From NCBI RefSeq assembly GCF_947489565.1, contig NZ_CANLEA010000020.1, positions 1-64,000 of the forward strand: a stretch of DNA of 64,000 nt, in the 5' to 3' direction. Source of the stretch: an uncultured Kordia sp. (GTDB taxonomy: Bacteria > Bacteroidota > Bacteroidia > Flavobacteriales > Flavobacteriaceae). The notes beneath the pieces are model-generated. The model was not told where the DNA came from, searched no databases, and saw nothing but the letters and a program-made list of their open reading frames with translations. The translations under genes and the position numbers were made by a program. Positions 37,636 to 45,833 of the stretch are shown piece after piece. Positions within the stretch are counted from its first letter, which is position 1. Each line of letters opens with the position of its first letter.

Positions 37636-37896
37636 ATGAAGAAAAAAAGGAGTTTAAAAAAGTTGTCGCTAAATAAAAAAGCTATTTCGATGTTACAACC
37701 TGAAAATATAATTTATGGAGGAAATGAAGCAGATGAAGGATCATGGTTATTTTGGTATTGTCACACGCATCCAAGAATTTGTTCAGGAGAACTAACACTA
37801 GGGAATGCCTGTCTCAATTTGACAGAAAGACCAGTTTGTGATGGAGATACAGGTTTGGCATCTCCGTGTCAAGAAACTGTTGTAGACTGTGCTTAA
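37636..37896 (+). CDS. RiPP-like precursor peptide
   Basis: I place the start at ATG 37636 rather than 24 bp upstream because MKKKRSLKKLSLNKKAISML is the window's standard leader. Boundary IIYGG, then a core of about 50 residues with six Cys spaced widely (FWYCHTH, RICSGE, NACLN, PVCDGD, SPCQE, VDCA end). 86 residues. The terminator follows at 37914. No biosynthetic enzymes are adjacent. Confidence 0.8.
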   Translation: MKKKRSLKKLSLNKKAISMLQPENIIYGGNEADEGSWLFWYCHTHPRICSGELTLGNACLNLTERPVCDGDTGLASPCQETVVDCA

Positions 37897-37913
37897 TACA
37901 ATTTAGTTTATAC

Positions 37914-37943
37914 AAAAGCTTCGCATACTTGTGAAGCTTTTAT
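37914..37943 (+). terminator. Terminator of the 37636 peptide gene
   Basis: AAAAGCTTC / GAAGCTTTT with a 10-nt loop GCATACTTGT. Confidence 0.75.
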
Positions 37944-37952
37944 TATGAATGT

Positions 37953-37994
37953 ACAAAACCCAAAACCCAAAACCCAAAACCCAAAACCCAAAAC
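37953..37994. repeat. CCCAAAA heptamer tract
   Basis: About five uninterrupted CCCAAAA units (37957-37993), 95 bp upstream of the VWA gene start. A second, imperfect tract is at 47470-47506. Confidence 0.9.
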
Positions 37995-38088
37995 TCAGTT
38001 CCCTAACTCAAAATAGCACTTCACTCAATTCCAGTTTTTTAACACGGTATGGTTGTTTAGTTTCGTTTAGAACTATTAAAACAATACT

Positions 38089-40008
38089 ATGATGAAAAAG
38101 CTCTTAACACTTTGCATATTCTTGATGATTAGTCAAGTTTGGGCACAAAAAATTGAAGTCAGCGGAAAAGTAACTGACGATTCAGGAATGCCATTACCAG
38201 GTGCATCTATACTGATAAAAGGTACAGCCAAAGGAATGACGACCGATTTTGATGGAAAGTATAAAATCAATACAAATGTCGGTGCAATTTTAGTCTTTTC
38301 CTATGTTGGATATGCAACCCAAGAAGTAGTAGTATCTCAAAAAATAATGAACATTCAACTGAAGCAAGATGCAACGTTGGATGAGGTTGTAGTAACTTCG
38401 TATGGAAGTAAAAATAATTCTGCTAAAGTGTCTTCCGCAGTTAGTACTGTTTCAATGGATCAAGTGCTAAGTGGCGCTGCTGCTGGAGTTAGTGTTAGTT
38501 CTAGTAGTGGGCAACCAAATCTAAGTAAAAGAATAATTATAAGAGGACAAAGCTCAATACAAGGAAATCTGGGATATTACAATCCACAATATCAGGCTTC
38601 AACAGAATCATATAAAGAAATTAATGAAAATACGTTTAAAAGAGCAACCTTAACACCATTATCTACGTTTTCTATTGATGTAGATAAAGCTGCTTATAGC
38701 AATGTGCGACGTATGATTAACAATGGAGAAACAATACCTGTGGATGCGGTGAAAATTGAAGAAATGATCAATTATTTTGAGTACGATTACAAACAACCAA
38801 AAGGAAGACATCCATTAGCTATTCATACAGAAGTTGGCACAACACCTTGGAATACAGATACAAAATTGCTAAAAATTGCTTTGAAAGGGAAAGAAATTCC
38901 TTTACATAAAATTCCGCCATCAAACTTTACCTTCTTAATTGATGTTTCGGGTTCTATGTCGTCACAAAATAAACTACCATTATTAAAATCTGCTTTTAAA
39001 TTAATGGTTGATAAAATGCGAAAAGAAGACAAAGTTGCCATTGTTGTGTATGCAGGTGCTGCCGGAATGGTGTTAGAACCAACATCGGGTGACAATAAAG
39101 AAAAAATCTTAGCAGCGTTAGATAAATTAAGTGCTGGCGGATCAACAGCTGGTGGCGCAGGAATAGAATTGGCTTATAAAATTGCAGCAGAAAATTTCAT
39201 TAAAAAAGGAAACAATCGTGTGATTCTAGCAACAGATGGTGATTTTAATGTAGGACAAACAAGCAAAGATCATATGGAAACCTTGATTGAAGCGAAACGT
39301 GAAACTGGAGTTTATTTATCTGTATTAGGTTTTGGAATGGGGAATTATAAAGATGATCGTTTGGAATTGTTGGCAGACAAAGGAAATGGAAATCATGCAT
39401 ATGTCGATACAATGCAAGAAGCGCATAAGATTTTTGGAAAAGAATTCGGTGGAACTTTATATACAATTGCAAAAGATGTAAAGTTACAATTGGAGTTTAA
39501 CCCAAATACCGTACAAGCGTATCGTTTAATTGGATATGAAAATAGATTGTTAAATGATGAAGATTTTAAAGATGATACAAAAGATGCAGGTGAATTAGGC
39601 GCAGGACATACGGTAACTGCTTTATATGAAATTATTCCTGTTGGTATAAAAACGGAGTATTTGAAAGATGTAGACGATTTAAAATACACCAATAAAAATG
39701 TGGATGTAAAATCATATTCGGACGAATTATTGACAGTGAAAATTCGTTACAAGAAGCCAGATAAAAAAAGAAGTATTCAGTTAAAAGCAGTTGTTGAAAA
39801 TGAAGTAGCTAAAAATGCTTCAGATGATTTCAACTTTACAGCAGCTGTTGCTTTATTCGGAATGCAATTAAGAGGTTCTGAATATCATAACAATTCAAAA
39901 ATAAAGGATGTAGTAAACTTAGCAGAATTGGGTAGAGGAGAAGACAAAAACGGATATAGAGCGGAGTTCATACGATTGGTAAAGGCATCACCAATGCCAA
40001 CTAAGTAA
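38089..40008 (+). CDS. Secreted VWA protein with CarboxypepD_reg and TonB-plug-like N-terminus
   Basis: 639 residues. Signal peptide to residue 20; CarboxypepD_reg-like domain at 21-92 (VSGKVTDDSGMPLPGASILIKG). The stretch LDEVVVTSYGSKNN followed by IIIRGQSSIQG (148-158) copies the start of a SusC-type TonB receptor plug. A VWA N-terminal domain (TPLSTFSIDVDKAAYSNVRR) precedes a VWA domain with MIDAS DVSGSMSS at 285-292 and a DUF3520 C-terminal region. It resembles YfbK-type proteins. Probably periplasmic or surface; the partner is unknown. Confidence 0.87.
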   Translation: MMKKLLTLCIFLMISQVWAQKIEVSGKVTDDSGMPLPGASILIKGTAKGMTTDFDGKYKINTNVGAILVFSYVGYATQEVVVSQKIMNIQLKQDATLDEVVVTSYGSKNNSAKVSSAVSTVSMDQVLSGAAAGVSVSSSSGQPNLSKRIIIRGQSSIQGNLGYYNPQYQASTESYKEINENTFKRATLTPLSTFSIDVDKAAYSNVRRMINNGETIPVDAVKIEEMINYFEYDYKQPKGRHPLAIHTEVGTTPWNTDTKLLKIALKGKEIPLHKIPPSNFTFLIDVSGSMSSQNKLPLLKSAFKLMVDKMRKEDKVAIVVYAGAAGMVLEPTSGDNKEKILAALDKLSAGGSTAGGAGIELAYKIAAENFIKKGNNRVILATDGDFNVGQTSKDHMETLIEAKRETGVYLSVLGFGMGNYKDDRLELLADKGNGNHAYVDTMQEAHKIFGKEFGGTLYTIAKDVKLQLEFNPNTVQAYRLIGYENRLLNDEDFKDDTKDAGELGAGHTVTALYEIIPVGIKTEYLKDVDDLKYTNKNVDVKSYSDELLTVKIRYKKPDKKRSIQLKAVVENEVAKNASDDFNFTAAVALFGMQLRGSEYHNNSKIKDVVNLAELGRGEDKNGYRAEFIRLVKASPMPTK

Positions 40009-40124
40009 GTATATGACTTCACTCACCAATACAGAGCGTTTGCTCAATATGGGTTTCAGAATCAAAAGTAGTAACGTACTTTTAATATAGAATTAACGAA
40101 AGGTTGGTTGTTTAGTTGTTTTGA

Positions 40125-40265
40125 AAAACCTAATAAATACGACCTCATTGAAAATCTTTGAGGAGTATGTAAAGAATTCATTTAAAAAATATCAGGGCAA
40201 GACTCAGATATTAAAAATCTCAATTGTGAGTAAAATTCTGATTTATTAGGTTTTTCTTTTTTTGT
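40125..40265 (+). ncRNA. Candidate structured RNA downstream of the VWA gene
   Basis: A perfect 15-bp closing stem (AAAAACCTAATAAAT 40125-40139 with ATTTATTAGGTTTTT 40242-40256) encloses 102 nt and is followed by CTTTTTTTTG. Inside are nested stems CCTCA/TGAGG (40144 and 40160), AGAATT/AATTCT (40174 and 40235), ACTCA/TGAGT (40203 and 40228) and AGAT/ATCT (40207 and 40218; shares A40207). The closing stem plus T run suits a terminated transcript on the plus strand. It could be a small RNA or a 3' UTR structure of the VWA mRNA. I do not recognise a known family. Confidence 0.55.
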
Positions 40266-40377
40266 TAAATTATTCATAAAAATTATGTAGAATGGCATAG
40301 AATTTGTGACTTTTATAGAAGCGAATCTTTGCTTTCAAACGAAATAAAGATTAGGTTATTTTAGGTTTTTTAGGGGG

Positions 40378-40413
40378 AAAAGGTCTGGTAATTAAGTTAC
40401 TAGGCCTTTTCTT
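40378..40413 (+). terminator. Terminator-like hairpin
   Basis: AAAAGGTCTGGTAA pairs with TTACTAGGCCTTTT (two G:T) around a 5-nt loop TTAAG, then CTTAT. About 120 bp after the candidate RNA; it may mark the end of a second small transcript. Confidence 0.6.
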
Positions 40414-40883
40414 ATATAAGTCATTTAAAAATAAGTTTTTTACAACTTTTGAAGTCATTTCGCTAATTTCTGCGTTTTTTAAAGAATTTTAATACTAAAA
40501 TTAGTAGTGAGAAGTTAGTTTTTAGTATTGAGAGGTTTCAAATGTCAACTTGAGCACAGTTGAAAATACATTAATATAATGACAACTTCAATTTCAACTA
40601 GCATAATAAATTCATACTGCTATAAGTTCAGCCAAACATAACAAATTGACAAACAAGCGAAGCGATCAAAAAAACAAATCAACACTTTTGCAATCCTAAC
40701 AAATCAACAAACAAGCAAAGCGATCAAAAAAACAACATTGAGCGCAGCAAAATAAAAAAATCCAAAGGCAAAGCCGTGTCTAACAATCTAACAGCGAAGC
40801 GATACTAACATTCTAAGAGAAGAGGCAAAGCCGTGTCTAACAATCTAAAAGAGCAACGAGTCCAAAAGCGTCAGCGTATCTAA
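40414..40883. repeat. Low-complexity repeat region abutting the acyl-CoA carboxylase stop
   Basis: No gene. Contains a degenerate TTGAGCACAGTTGAAAA word, two copies of ACAAACAAGC(G/A)AAGCGATCAAAAAAACAA-type units (about 40648 and 40709), then GGCAAAGCCGTGTCTAACAATCTAA units (about 40755 and 40825). They end in CAGCGTATCTAA right against the stop codon at 40884. Confidence 0.85.
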
Positions 40884-42512
40884 CTACACCTGAATAACTC
40901 CCAAATTAAAAGGTTTCTCAATCGGAGCTTGATTCGCAGCTTCAATTCCCATAGAAATCCAAGTACGTGTATCTAACGGATTGATAATAGCATCGGTCCA
41001 TAAACGTGCAGCCGCATAATATGGAGAAATCTGCTTGTCATAGCGTGACTTTATCTTATTGAATAACTCATCTTCTTTCTCTTTCGTAATTTCTTCTCCT
41101 TGTTTCTTCAAAGAAGCAGTTTCAATCTGTAACAATACCTTTGCAGCAGAATTTCCACTCATTACCGCCAATTCAGCACTTGGCCAGGCAGCGATTAATC
41201 TTGGGTCATAGGCTTTTCCGCACATAGCATAATTTCCTGCACCGTACGAATTTCCAATCACAATCGTAAACTTAGGAACCACACTATTACTCACCGCATT
41301 TACCATTTTGGCTCCATCTTTAATAATTCCCCCATGTTCCGATTTACTTCCTACCATAAATCCAGTAACATCTTGTAAAAACACTAACGGAATCTTCTTT
41401 TGGTTACAATTTGCTATAAATCGTGTGGCTTTATCAGCAGAATCAGAATAAATCACACCACCAAACTGCATTTCTCCTTTCTTGGTTTTTACTAACTTTC
41501 GTTGATTTGCCACAATTCCAACAGCCCAACCATCAATTCTCGCGTATGCGGTAATAATACTTTGGCCGTATCCTTCTTTATATTCATCAAACTCAGAATT
41601 ATCAACAATTCGTTTAATGATTTCTTTCATGTCATACTGTTCATGACGTGCTTTTGGAAGAATTCCGAAAATATCATCTGGATTTTCGGTTGGTTTCGCA
41701 GCTTTCTCACGATTATAACCTGTCGGAGTATAATCACCAATCTTACTTACAATATTCTGAATCGTGGTCAACGCATCTTTATCATCTTTCGATTTATAAT
41801 CAGTTACACCCGAAATTTCACAATGCGTAGTAGCACCACCTAAAGTTTCATTATCAATACTTTCACCAATAGCAGCTTTCACTAAATAGCTTCCTGCCAA
41901 GAAAATACTTCCTGTTTTATCAACAATCAACGCTTCATCACTCATAATAGGTAAATATGCGCCACCAGCGACACAACTTCCCATTACGGCAGCAATTTGG
42001 GTAATTCCCATGCTACTCATCACAGCATTATTTCTAAAAATACGTCCAAAGTGTTCCTTATCAGGGAAAATTTCATCCTGCATCGGCAAATACACACCAG
42101 CGCTATCTACCAAATAAATAATAGGCAATCTATTTTCAATAGAAATTTCTTGTGCGCGTAAGTTCTTTTTTGCGGTAATAGGAAACCAAGCACCTGCTTT
42201 CACAGTTGCGTCATTGGCAACCACAATACATTGTTTTCCTTTCACATATCCAATCTTCACAACAACACCGCCAGAAGGGCAACCACCATGTTCTTCATAC
42301 ATTTCATCTCCAACAAAAGCTCCAATTTCAATCGAAGGTTTCTTAGTATCTAACAGAAAATCAATACGTTCGCGAGCAGTCATTTTTCCTTTGCTGTGCA
42401 ATTTATCAATACGTTTCTGTCCGCCGCCCAAAGCTACTTTGGCTAAGCGTTGACGTAATTCTGATGCTAAAAGTCTGTTGTGATCTTCGTTCTTATTGAA
42501 GTTAATGTCCAT
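40884..42512 (-). CDS. Acyl-CoA carboxylase, carboxyltransferase (beta) subunit
   Basis: 542 residues, full length. N-terminal KVALGGGQKRIDKLHSKGKMTARERID and GGCPSGGVV, then VDSAGVYLPMQDEIFPD and the oxyanion region (VMGSCVAGGAYLP). The C-terminal half has LQDVTGFMVGSKSEHGGIIKDGAKM and VIGNSYGAGNYAMCGKAY, as in methylcrotonoyl-CoA carboxylase beta, with related acyl-CoA carboxylases close behind. The biotin subunit is not adjacent. Predicted role in leucine or branched-acyl-CoA breakdown; the substrate is not decided by the sequence alone. Confidence 0.93.
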   Translation of the reverse strand: MDINFNKNEDHNRLLASELRQRLAKVALGGGQKRIDKLHSKGKMTARERIDFLLDTKKPSIEIGAFVGDEMYEEHGGCPSGGVVVKIGYVKGKQCIVVANDATVKAGAWFPITAKKNLRAQEISIENRLPIIYLVDSAGVYLPMQDEIFPDKEHFGRIFRNNAVMSSMGITQIAAVMGSCVAGGAYLPIMSDEALIVDKTGSIFLAGSYLVKAAIGESIDNETLGGATTHCEISGVTDYKSKDDKDALTTIQNIVSKIGDYTPTGYNREKAAKPTENPDDIFGILPKARHEQYDMKEIIKRIVDNSEFDEYKEGYGQSIITAYARIDGWAVGIVANQRKLVKTKKGEMQFGGVIYSDSADKATRFIANCNQKKIPLVFLQDVTGFMVGSKSEHGGIIKDGAKMVNAVSNSVVPKFTIVIGNSYGAGNYAMCGKAYDPRLIAAWPSAELAVMSGNSAAKVLLQIETASLKKQGEEITKEKEDELFNKIKSRYDKQISPYYAAARLWTDAIINPLDTRTWISMGIEAANQAPIEKPFNLGVIQV

Positions 42513-42610
42513 GGTTATAAAATTTTCGCTCGTAAAAATACGAAACTATTATCGCTATTGAAAGTGACAGCGTTTGAAAGTTTTCTTAAAAAATCATTAA
42601 AATATTACAT

Positions 42611-42632
42611 GGAAATAGTTTCCTTGGAAAAT
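42611..42632. promoter_or_regulatory. Palindromic site upstream of the redox operon (candidate MarR operator)
   Basis: TTTCCTTGGAAA (42619-42630), overlapping GGAAATAGTTTCC (42611-42623), 49 bp before the DoxX start. The motif matches the 24-bp perfect palindrome at 44588-44611 in front of the pirin gene of the same cluster. Confidence 0.55.
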
Positions 42633-42678
42633 AAAAATATTTTACGTAGCTTTGTAAAGAATTTAAAAACTAACAAAC

Positions 42679-43038
42679 ATGAAAACTCAAAAAATAATTT
42701 ATTACGTACTTACAGGTTTATTTACAGCATTAATGTTATTTTCGGCAAGTATGTATTTTTTTAAGAATGCCGATATGGTAAAAGGATTTACAAGTTTCGG
42801 ATATCCAACTTACATTATTTATCCATTAGGGATTGCTAAAATTTTAGGATTGATCACCATTTGGCAAACAAAATACAAGACCATCAAAGAATGGGCGTAT
42901 GCAGGTTTCTTTTTTAATGTAGTACTTGCTTTTTTTGCTCACTATATGATTGGTGATGGAGAACAAACAGGTGCAATCATCGCATTAGTGCTTTTACTAA
43001 GCTCTTATTATTTTGGAAAGAAAACAGGAAATATTTAA
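42679..43038 (+). CDS. DoxX-like membrane protein
   Basis: 119 residues with four hydrophobic spans (IIYYVLTGLFTALMLFSASMYFF, YIIYPLGIAKILGLITIW, WAYAGFFFNVVLAFFAH, GAIIALVLLLSSYYFG). Matches the DoxX-like family, linked to redox or thiosulfate handling at the inner membrane. First gene of the operon DoxX, FMN reductase (29 bp), YjdI-CDGSH, MarR, pirin, behind a candidate MarR operator. Confidence 0.84.
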   Translation: MKTQKIIYYVLTGLFTALMLFSASMYFFKNADMVKGFTSFGYPTYIIYPLGIAKILGLITIWQTKYKTIKEWAYAGFFFNVVLAFFAHYMIGDGEQTGAIIALVLLLSSYYFGKKTGNI

Positions 43039-43067
43039 TTGATTAATTACACGATAAAAAATAAAAC

Positions 43068-43604
43068 ATGAAAACAATAATAGCCTTTGCAGGTAGCGAT
43101 AGTAAAACATCGATCAACAAAAAATTAGCCGCATATGCAGCTGGTTTGGTAAAAGATGCAGAAGTAAAAGTATTAGATTTAAACGATTACAAATTGCCAT
43201 TATATGGAATTGATAGAGAAGCGGAAAGTGGCATTCCAGACAATGCACATGCGTTTTTAAACGAAATAAAAGCTGCGGACGGAATTGTATTATCCTTAGC
43301 AGAACACAATGGCGCGTATGCAACAGTCTTTAAAAATATCTTTGATTGGATGTCACGTATTGATGGAAAATTATGGTCCAATGTACCCATGTTATTAATG
43401 GCAACTTCTCCAGGTGGAAGAGGTGGACAAACAGTGTTGGATATTGCTAAAGGAAGATTCCCATACATGGGCGGAAACATTGTAGCTGACTTTTCATTGC
43501 CATCTTTTGGAGATAATTTTTCAGAAAATGGAATAAAGGATGCAGCCTTAGCAGAAAAACTAGAAGAAGCTGTATTTGTATTATCAAAAGCAATTTTTGA
43601 GTAA
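43068..43604 (+). CDS. NAD(P)H-dependent FMN reductase
   Basis: 178-residue flavodoxin-like oxidoreductase. IIAFAGSDSKTSINKKLA is the phosphate-binding N-terminus and LMATSPGGRGGQTVLDIA the flavin loop near 105-125. Cytoplasmic; such enzymes reduce FMN, azo dyes or quinones. Its position with DoxX, Fe-S proteins, MarR and pirin suggests a role in electrophile or quinone stress; this is inference. Confidence 0.9.
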   Translation: MKTIIAFAGSDSKTSINKKLAAYAAGLVKDAEVKVLDLNDYKLPLYGIDREAESGIPDNAHAFLNEIKAADGIVLSLAEHNGAYATVFKNIFDWMSRIDGKLWSNVPMLLMATSPGGRGGQTVLDIAKGRFPYMGGNIVADFSLPSFGDNFSENGIKDAALAEKLEEAVFVLSKAIFE

Positions 43605-43651
43605 TAGCTTTTGTATCTTTAAGGAGCAAGAATCATTAAAAACTAGCAATC

Positions 43652-44080
43652 ATGGCAGAAAAAGAAATCATCAAAGAATACAGTAATGAAGACATTACCG
43701 TGGTTTGGAAACCGAAAACATGTACACATTCCAAAAACTGTTGGAAAGGCTTGTTGCAAGTATTCAATCCGCAAAACAGACCTTGGGTGAATATGGATGG
43801 TGCTAGTACAGAACGTATCAAAAAACAAATTGTGGCCTGTCCATCAGGAGCATTATCATACAGAAGTAACAAAGAAGATGATCCAGAAGAAATGCACTTG
43901 GAAACCAAAGTGGAAGCTATGGAAAACGGACCTTTAATAGTATATGGTACGCTAAACATTACAAATTCTGATGGAACCAAAGAGAAACGCAACAAAACAA
44001 CAGCATTTTGTAGATGTGGAGCTTCTAATAACAAACCGTATTGTGATGGCGCACACATTGCCGCTGGTTTTAAAGGATAA
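43652..44080 (+). CDS. Fusion of YjdI mono-cluster Fe-S domain and CDGSH domain
   Basis: 142 residues. Residues about 8-70 match the YjdI/Fer4_19 domain: KPKTCTHSKNCWKGL ... VACPSGALSY. The C-terminal part (about 120-140) reads FCRCGASNNKPYCDGAH, the CDGSH 2Fe-2S signature with its C-C-C-H ligands. The two domains are often adjacent in one polypeptide in bacteria. Probable redox protein or sensor in the operon; partners unknown. Confidence 0.9.
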   Translation: MAEKEIIKEYSNEDITVVWKPKTCTHSKNCWKGLLQVFNPQNRPWVNMDGASTERIKKQIVACPSGALSYRSNKEDDPEEMHLETKVEAMENGPLIVYGTLNITNSDGTKEKRNKTTAFCRCGASNNKPYCDGAHIAAGFKG

Positions 44081-44100
44081 TTAAAAAGAGACAACAAAGC

Positions 44101-44541
44101 ATGGGAGACATTGCAAAAGACATACAATCAACATTTCCATCTGAAAGAGTGAAAGCGTTTATCAATATAAAATATACCGCAAATTGGATTACGAGTTTAG
44201 AAAATGATTTTTTTAAACCCTACGGAATCTCTCCGCAACAATTCAACATATTGAGAATATTACGTGGAGCAGGAAACGCAATAAAAGTGCAAGAGATCAA
44301 AGACAGAATGATTGAAAGAGCACCAAATGCAACACGCTTGATGGACAAATTATGCAGTAAAAATCTCATAGAACGCATTCGTTGTCCAGAAGATCGGAGA
44401 GTAGTTCATATTGCCATTACCGATGCCGGATTGAACTTATTGAAAGAAATTGACAAAATAGGAGAAAAACGTAAAGTTCTCGACAAATTAACGGAAGAAG
44501 AAGCCAAACAATTAAGTGATCTTTTGGACAAAGTCCGTTAA
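44101..44541 (+). CDS. MarR-family transcriptional regulator
   Basis: 146 residues with the winged HTH: ISPQQFNILRILRGAGNAIKVQEIKDRMIERAPNATRLMDKLCSKNLIERIRCPEDRRVVHIAITDAG in sequence, a textbook MarR core with the wing at EDRRV. Encoded inside the redox operon, 21 bp after the YjdI-CDGSH gene. Likely represses its own operon and the pirin gene through the TTTCC-TGGAAA palindromes at 42619 and 44588; this is inferred from position and symmetry. A single cysteine (C86 region) near the wing could sense electrophiles. Confidence 0.9.
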   Translation: MGDIAKDIQSTFPSERVKAFINIKYTANWITSLENDFFKPYGISPQQFNILRILRGAGNAIKVQEIKDRMIERAPNATRLMDKLCSKNLIERIRCPEDRRVVHIAITDAGLNLLKEIDKIGEKRKVLDKLTEEEAKQLSDLLDKVR

Positions 44542-44554
44542 TACAAGTAATAAA

Positions 44555-44580
44555 AATAGGCTACGAGATAGCCTGTTTTT
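44555..44580 (+). terminator. Weak terminator after the MarR gene
   Basis: AGGCT / AGCCT around ACGAGAT, then GTTTTT. Short stem, so read-through to the pirin gene is possible. Confidence 0.5.
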
Positions 44581-44587
44581 AAAACCA

Positions 44588-44611
44588 AATATTTTCCATG
44601 GAAAATATTTA
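44588..44611. promoter_or_regulatory. 24-bp perfect palindrome before the pirin gene
   Basis: The half-site AAATATTTTCCA is followed by its exact complement, centred on CCATGG. It lies 32 bp upstream of the pirin start and 47 bp past the MarR stop. The core TTTCC-TGGAAA recurs at 42619-42630 before DoxX, so this is a good candidate MarR operator. Confidence 0.7.
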
Positions 44612-44643
44612 AAACACAATTAAAAAAAGAAAGAGTAGAAATC

Positions 44644-45501
44644 ATGAAAACACTAAGAAGCATAGCGTACAAAGGAAAAAGTGACTATGTAAATATGGGC
44701 GGAAATCTAATTCGCCAACCGTTGCCAACACAAGAACTCGATCAAGTAGATCCATTCTTACTGTTGCATCATTACAAATACGATGTAGGACCGTACAGTC
44801 CTGGATTATCATTATCGCCGCATCCACATCGCGGATTTGAGCCGGTAACGTTTCTGTTTCAAGGAGAACAATTACATCGAGATTCTCTAGGGAATGAAGG
44901 CATTTTAAAAGCTGGTGATGTACAATGGATGACTTCTGGAAGCGGAATCATTCATGACGAAGGACCAAGCAAAGACTTTGTCGGAACCATGGAAGGAATT
45001 CAACTTTGGGTAAATCTTCCAAGTGAGTTTAAGATGACAACACCAAAATACCAAGATATCAAAGCGGAAACGATGCCAGTTGTTCCTGTAGACAATGGAA
45101 ATGGAAGCATAAAAGTGGTTGCAGGAGAACTCAACGGACAAAAAGGAGCAGCGAGTACTTTTACTGAAATCAATGCATTTATTGTCAATCTCGAAGCCAA
45201 TGATACCACAACAATTCTGTTGCCAACACATCATGAAGCCTTAATATATTTGGTAGAAGGAGAAACACACGTCAATGACGATCAAACCTTAAAATTAGAT
45301 CAATTGCAAATGCTTAGATTTCACAAAGACGGAGAAGCCATTGCATTGGAAGCCAATAAAAACAGTACGTTACTAATCCTTTCTGGAGCTCCAATTGAGG
45401 AAAAAGTTGCGTCTTGGGGACCGTATGTCATGAACACGCAAACCGAAATCATGGAAGCTTTACGCGATTATCAACAGGGCAAAATGGGACATTTGTATTA
45501 G
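44644..45501 (+). CDS. Pirin family protein
   Basis: 285 residues, two cupin domains. The metal-binding motif SPHPHRGFEPVTFLFQGE (about 58-75) and EGIQLWVNLPSEFKMTTPKYQ (about 117) are diagnostic of pirins; the second cupin lies at about 185-255 (HHEALIYLVEGE). Pirins can act as quercetinases or redox-sensing iron proteins. It is preceded by the perfect palindrome at 44588, so probably under MarR control. It is followed by a 330-bp repeat-rich gap. Confidence 0.92.
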   Translation: MKTLRSIAYKGKSDYVNMGGNLIRQPLPTQELDQVDPFLLLHHYKYDVGPYSPGLSLSPHPHRGFEPVTFLFQGEQLHRDSLGNEGILKAGDVQWMTSGSGIIHDEGPSKDFVGTMEGIQLWVNLPSEFKMTTPKYQDIKAETMPVVPVDNGNGSIKVVAGELNGQKGAASTFTEINAFIVNLEANDTTTILLPTHHEALIYLVEGETHVNDDQTLKLDQLQMLRFHKDGEAIALEANKNSTLLILSGAPIEEKVASWGPYVMNTQTEIMEALRDYQQGKMGHLY

Positions 45502-45833
45502 AGGTTAGATTTGAGTATTGAGTATTGAGAAGTTTCAAAATACATTCTGGTGTTCGCAAAGACAGAAACGTATCAACAAAAAAACAAATAGACAGATCAA
45601 CAAATCAACAAAAAAAACAAATCAACAAAATAAGTTGAATAGTCTATAAATCAAATCAATAGCAGGAAAACAAAGAAACAATGGGCGCAACTCCCGAAAA
45701 AAAACGGGAGTCGCGCTTTCAAGTGTTCTTTATACGGATGAGTAAGCTTGTTGCCTAATTAGAAACGAACATTAACTCATTCTGCGTTTCAGAAAAACAT
45801 AAAAATGATTAAGTTTAAAAAAATCAAAACATA
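45502..45833. repeat. Repeat-rich intergenic region
   Basis: No gene. It contains ATCAACAAAAAAACAAAT-type low-complexity units (about 45575-45640) and, at 45683-45720, a hairpin ACTCCCG-CGGGAGT followed by CGCGCTTTC, shared with 46957-47033 and related to 57425-57475. Confidence 0.8.
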
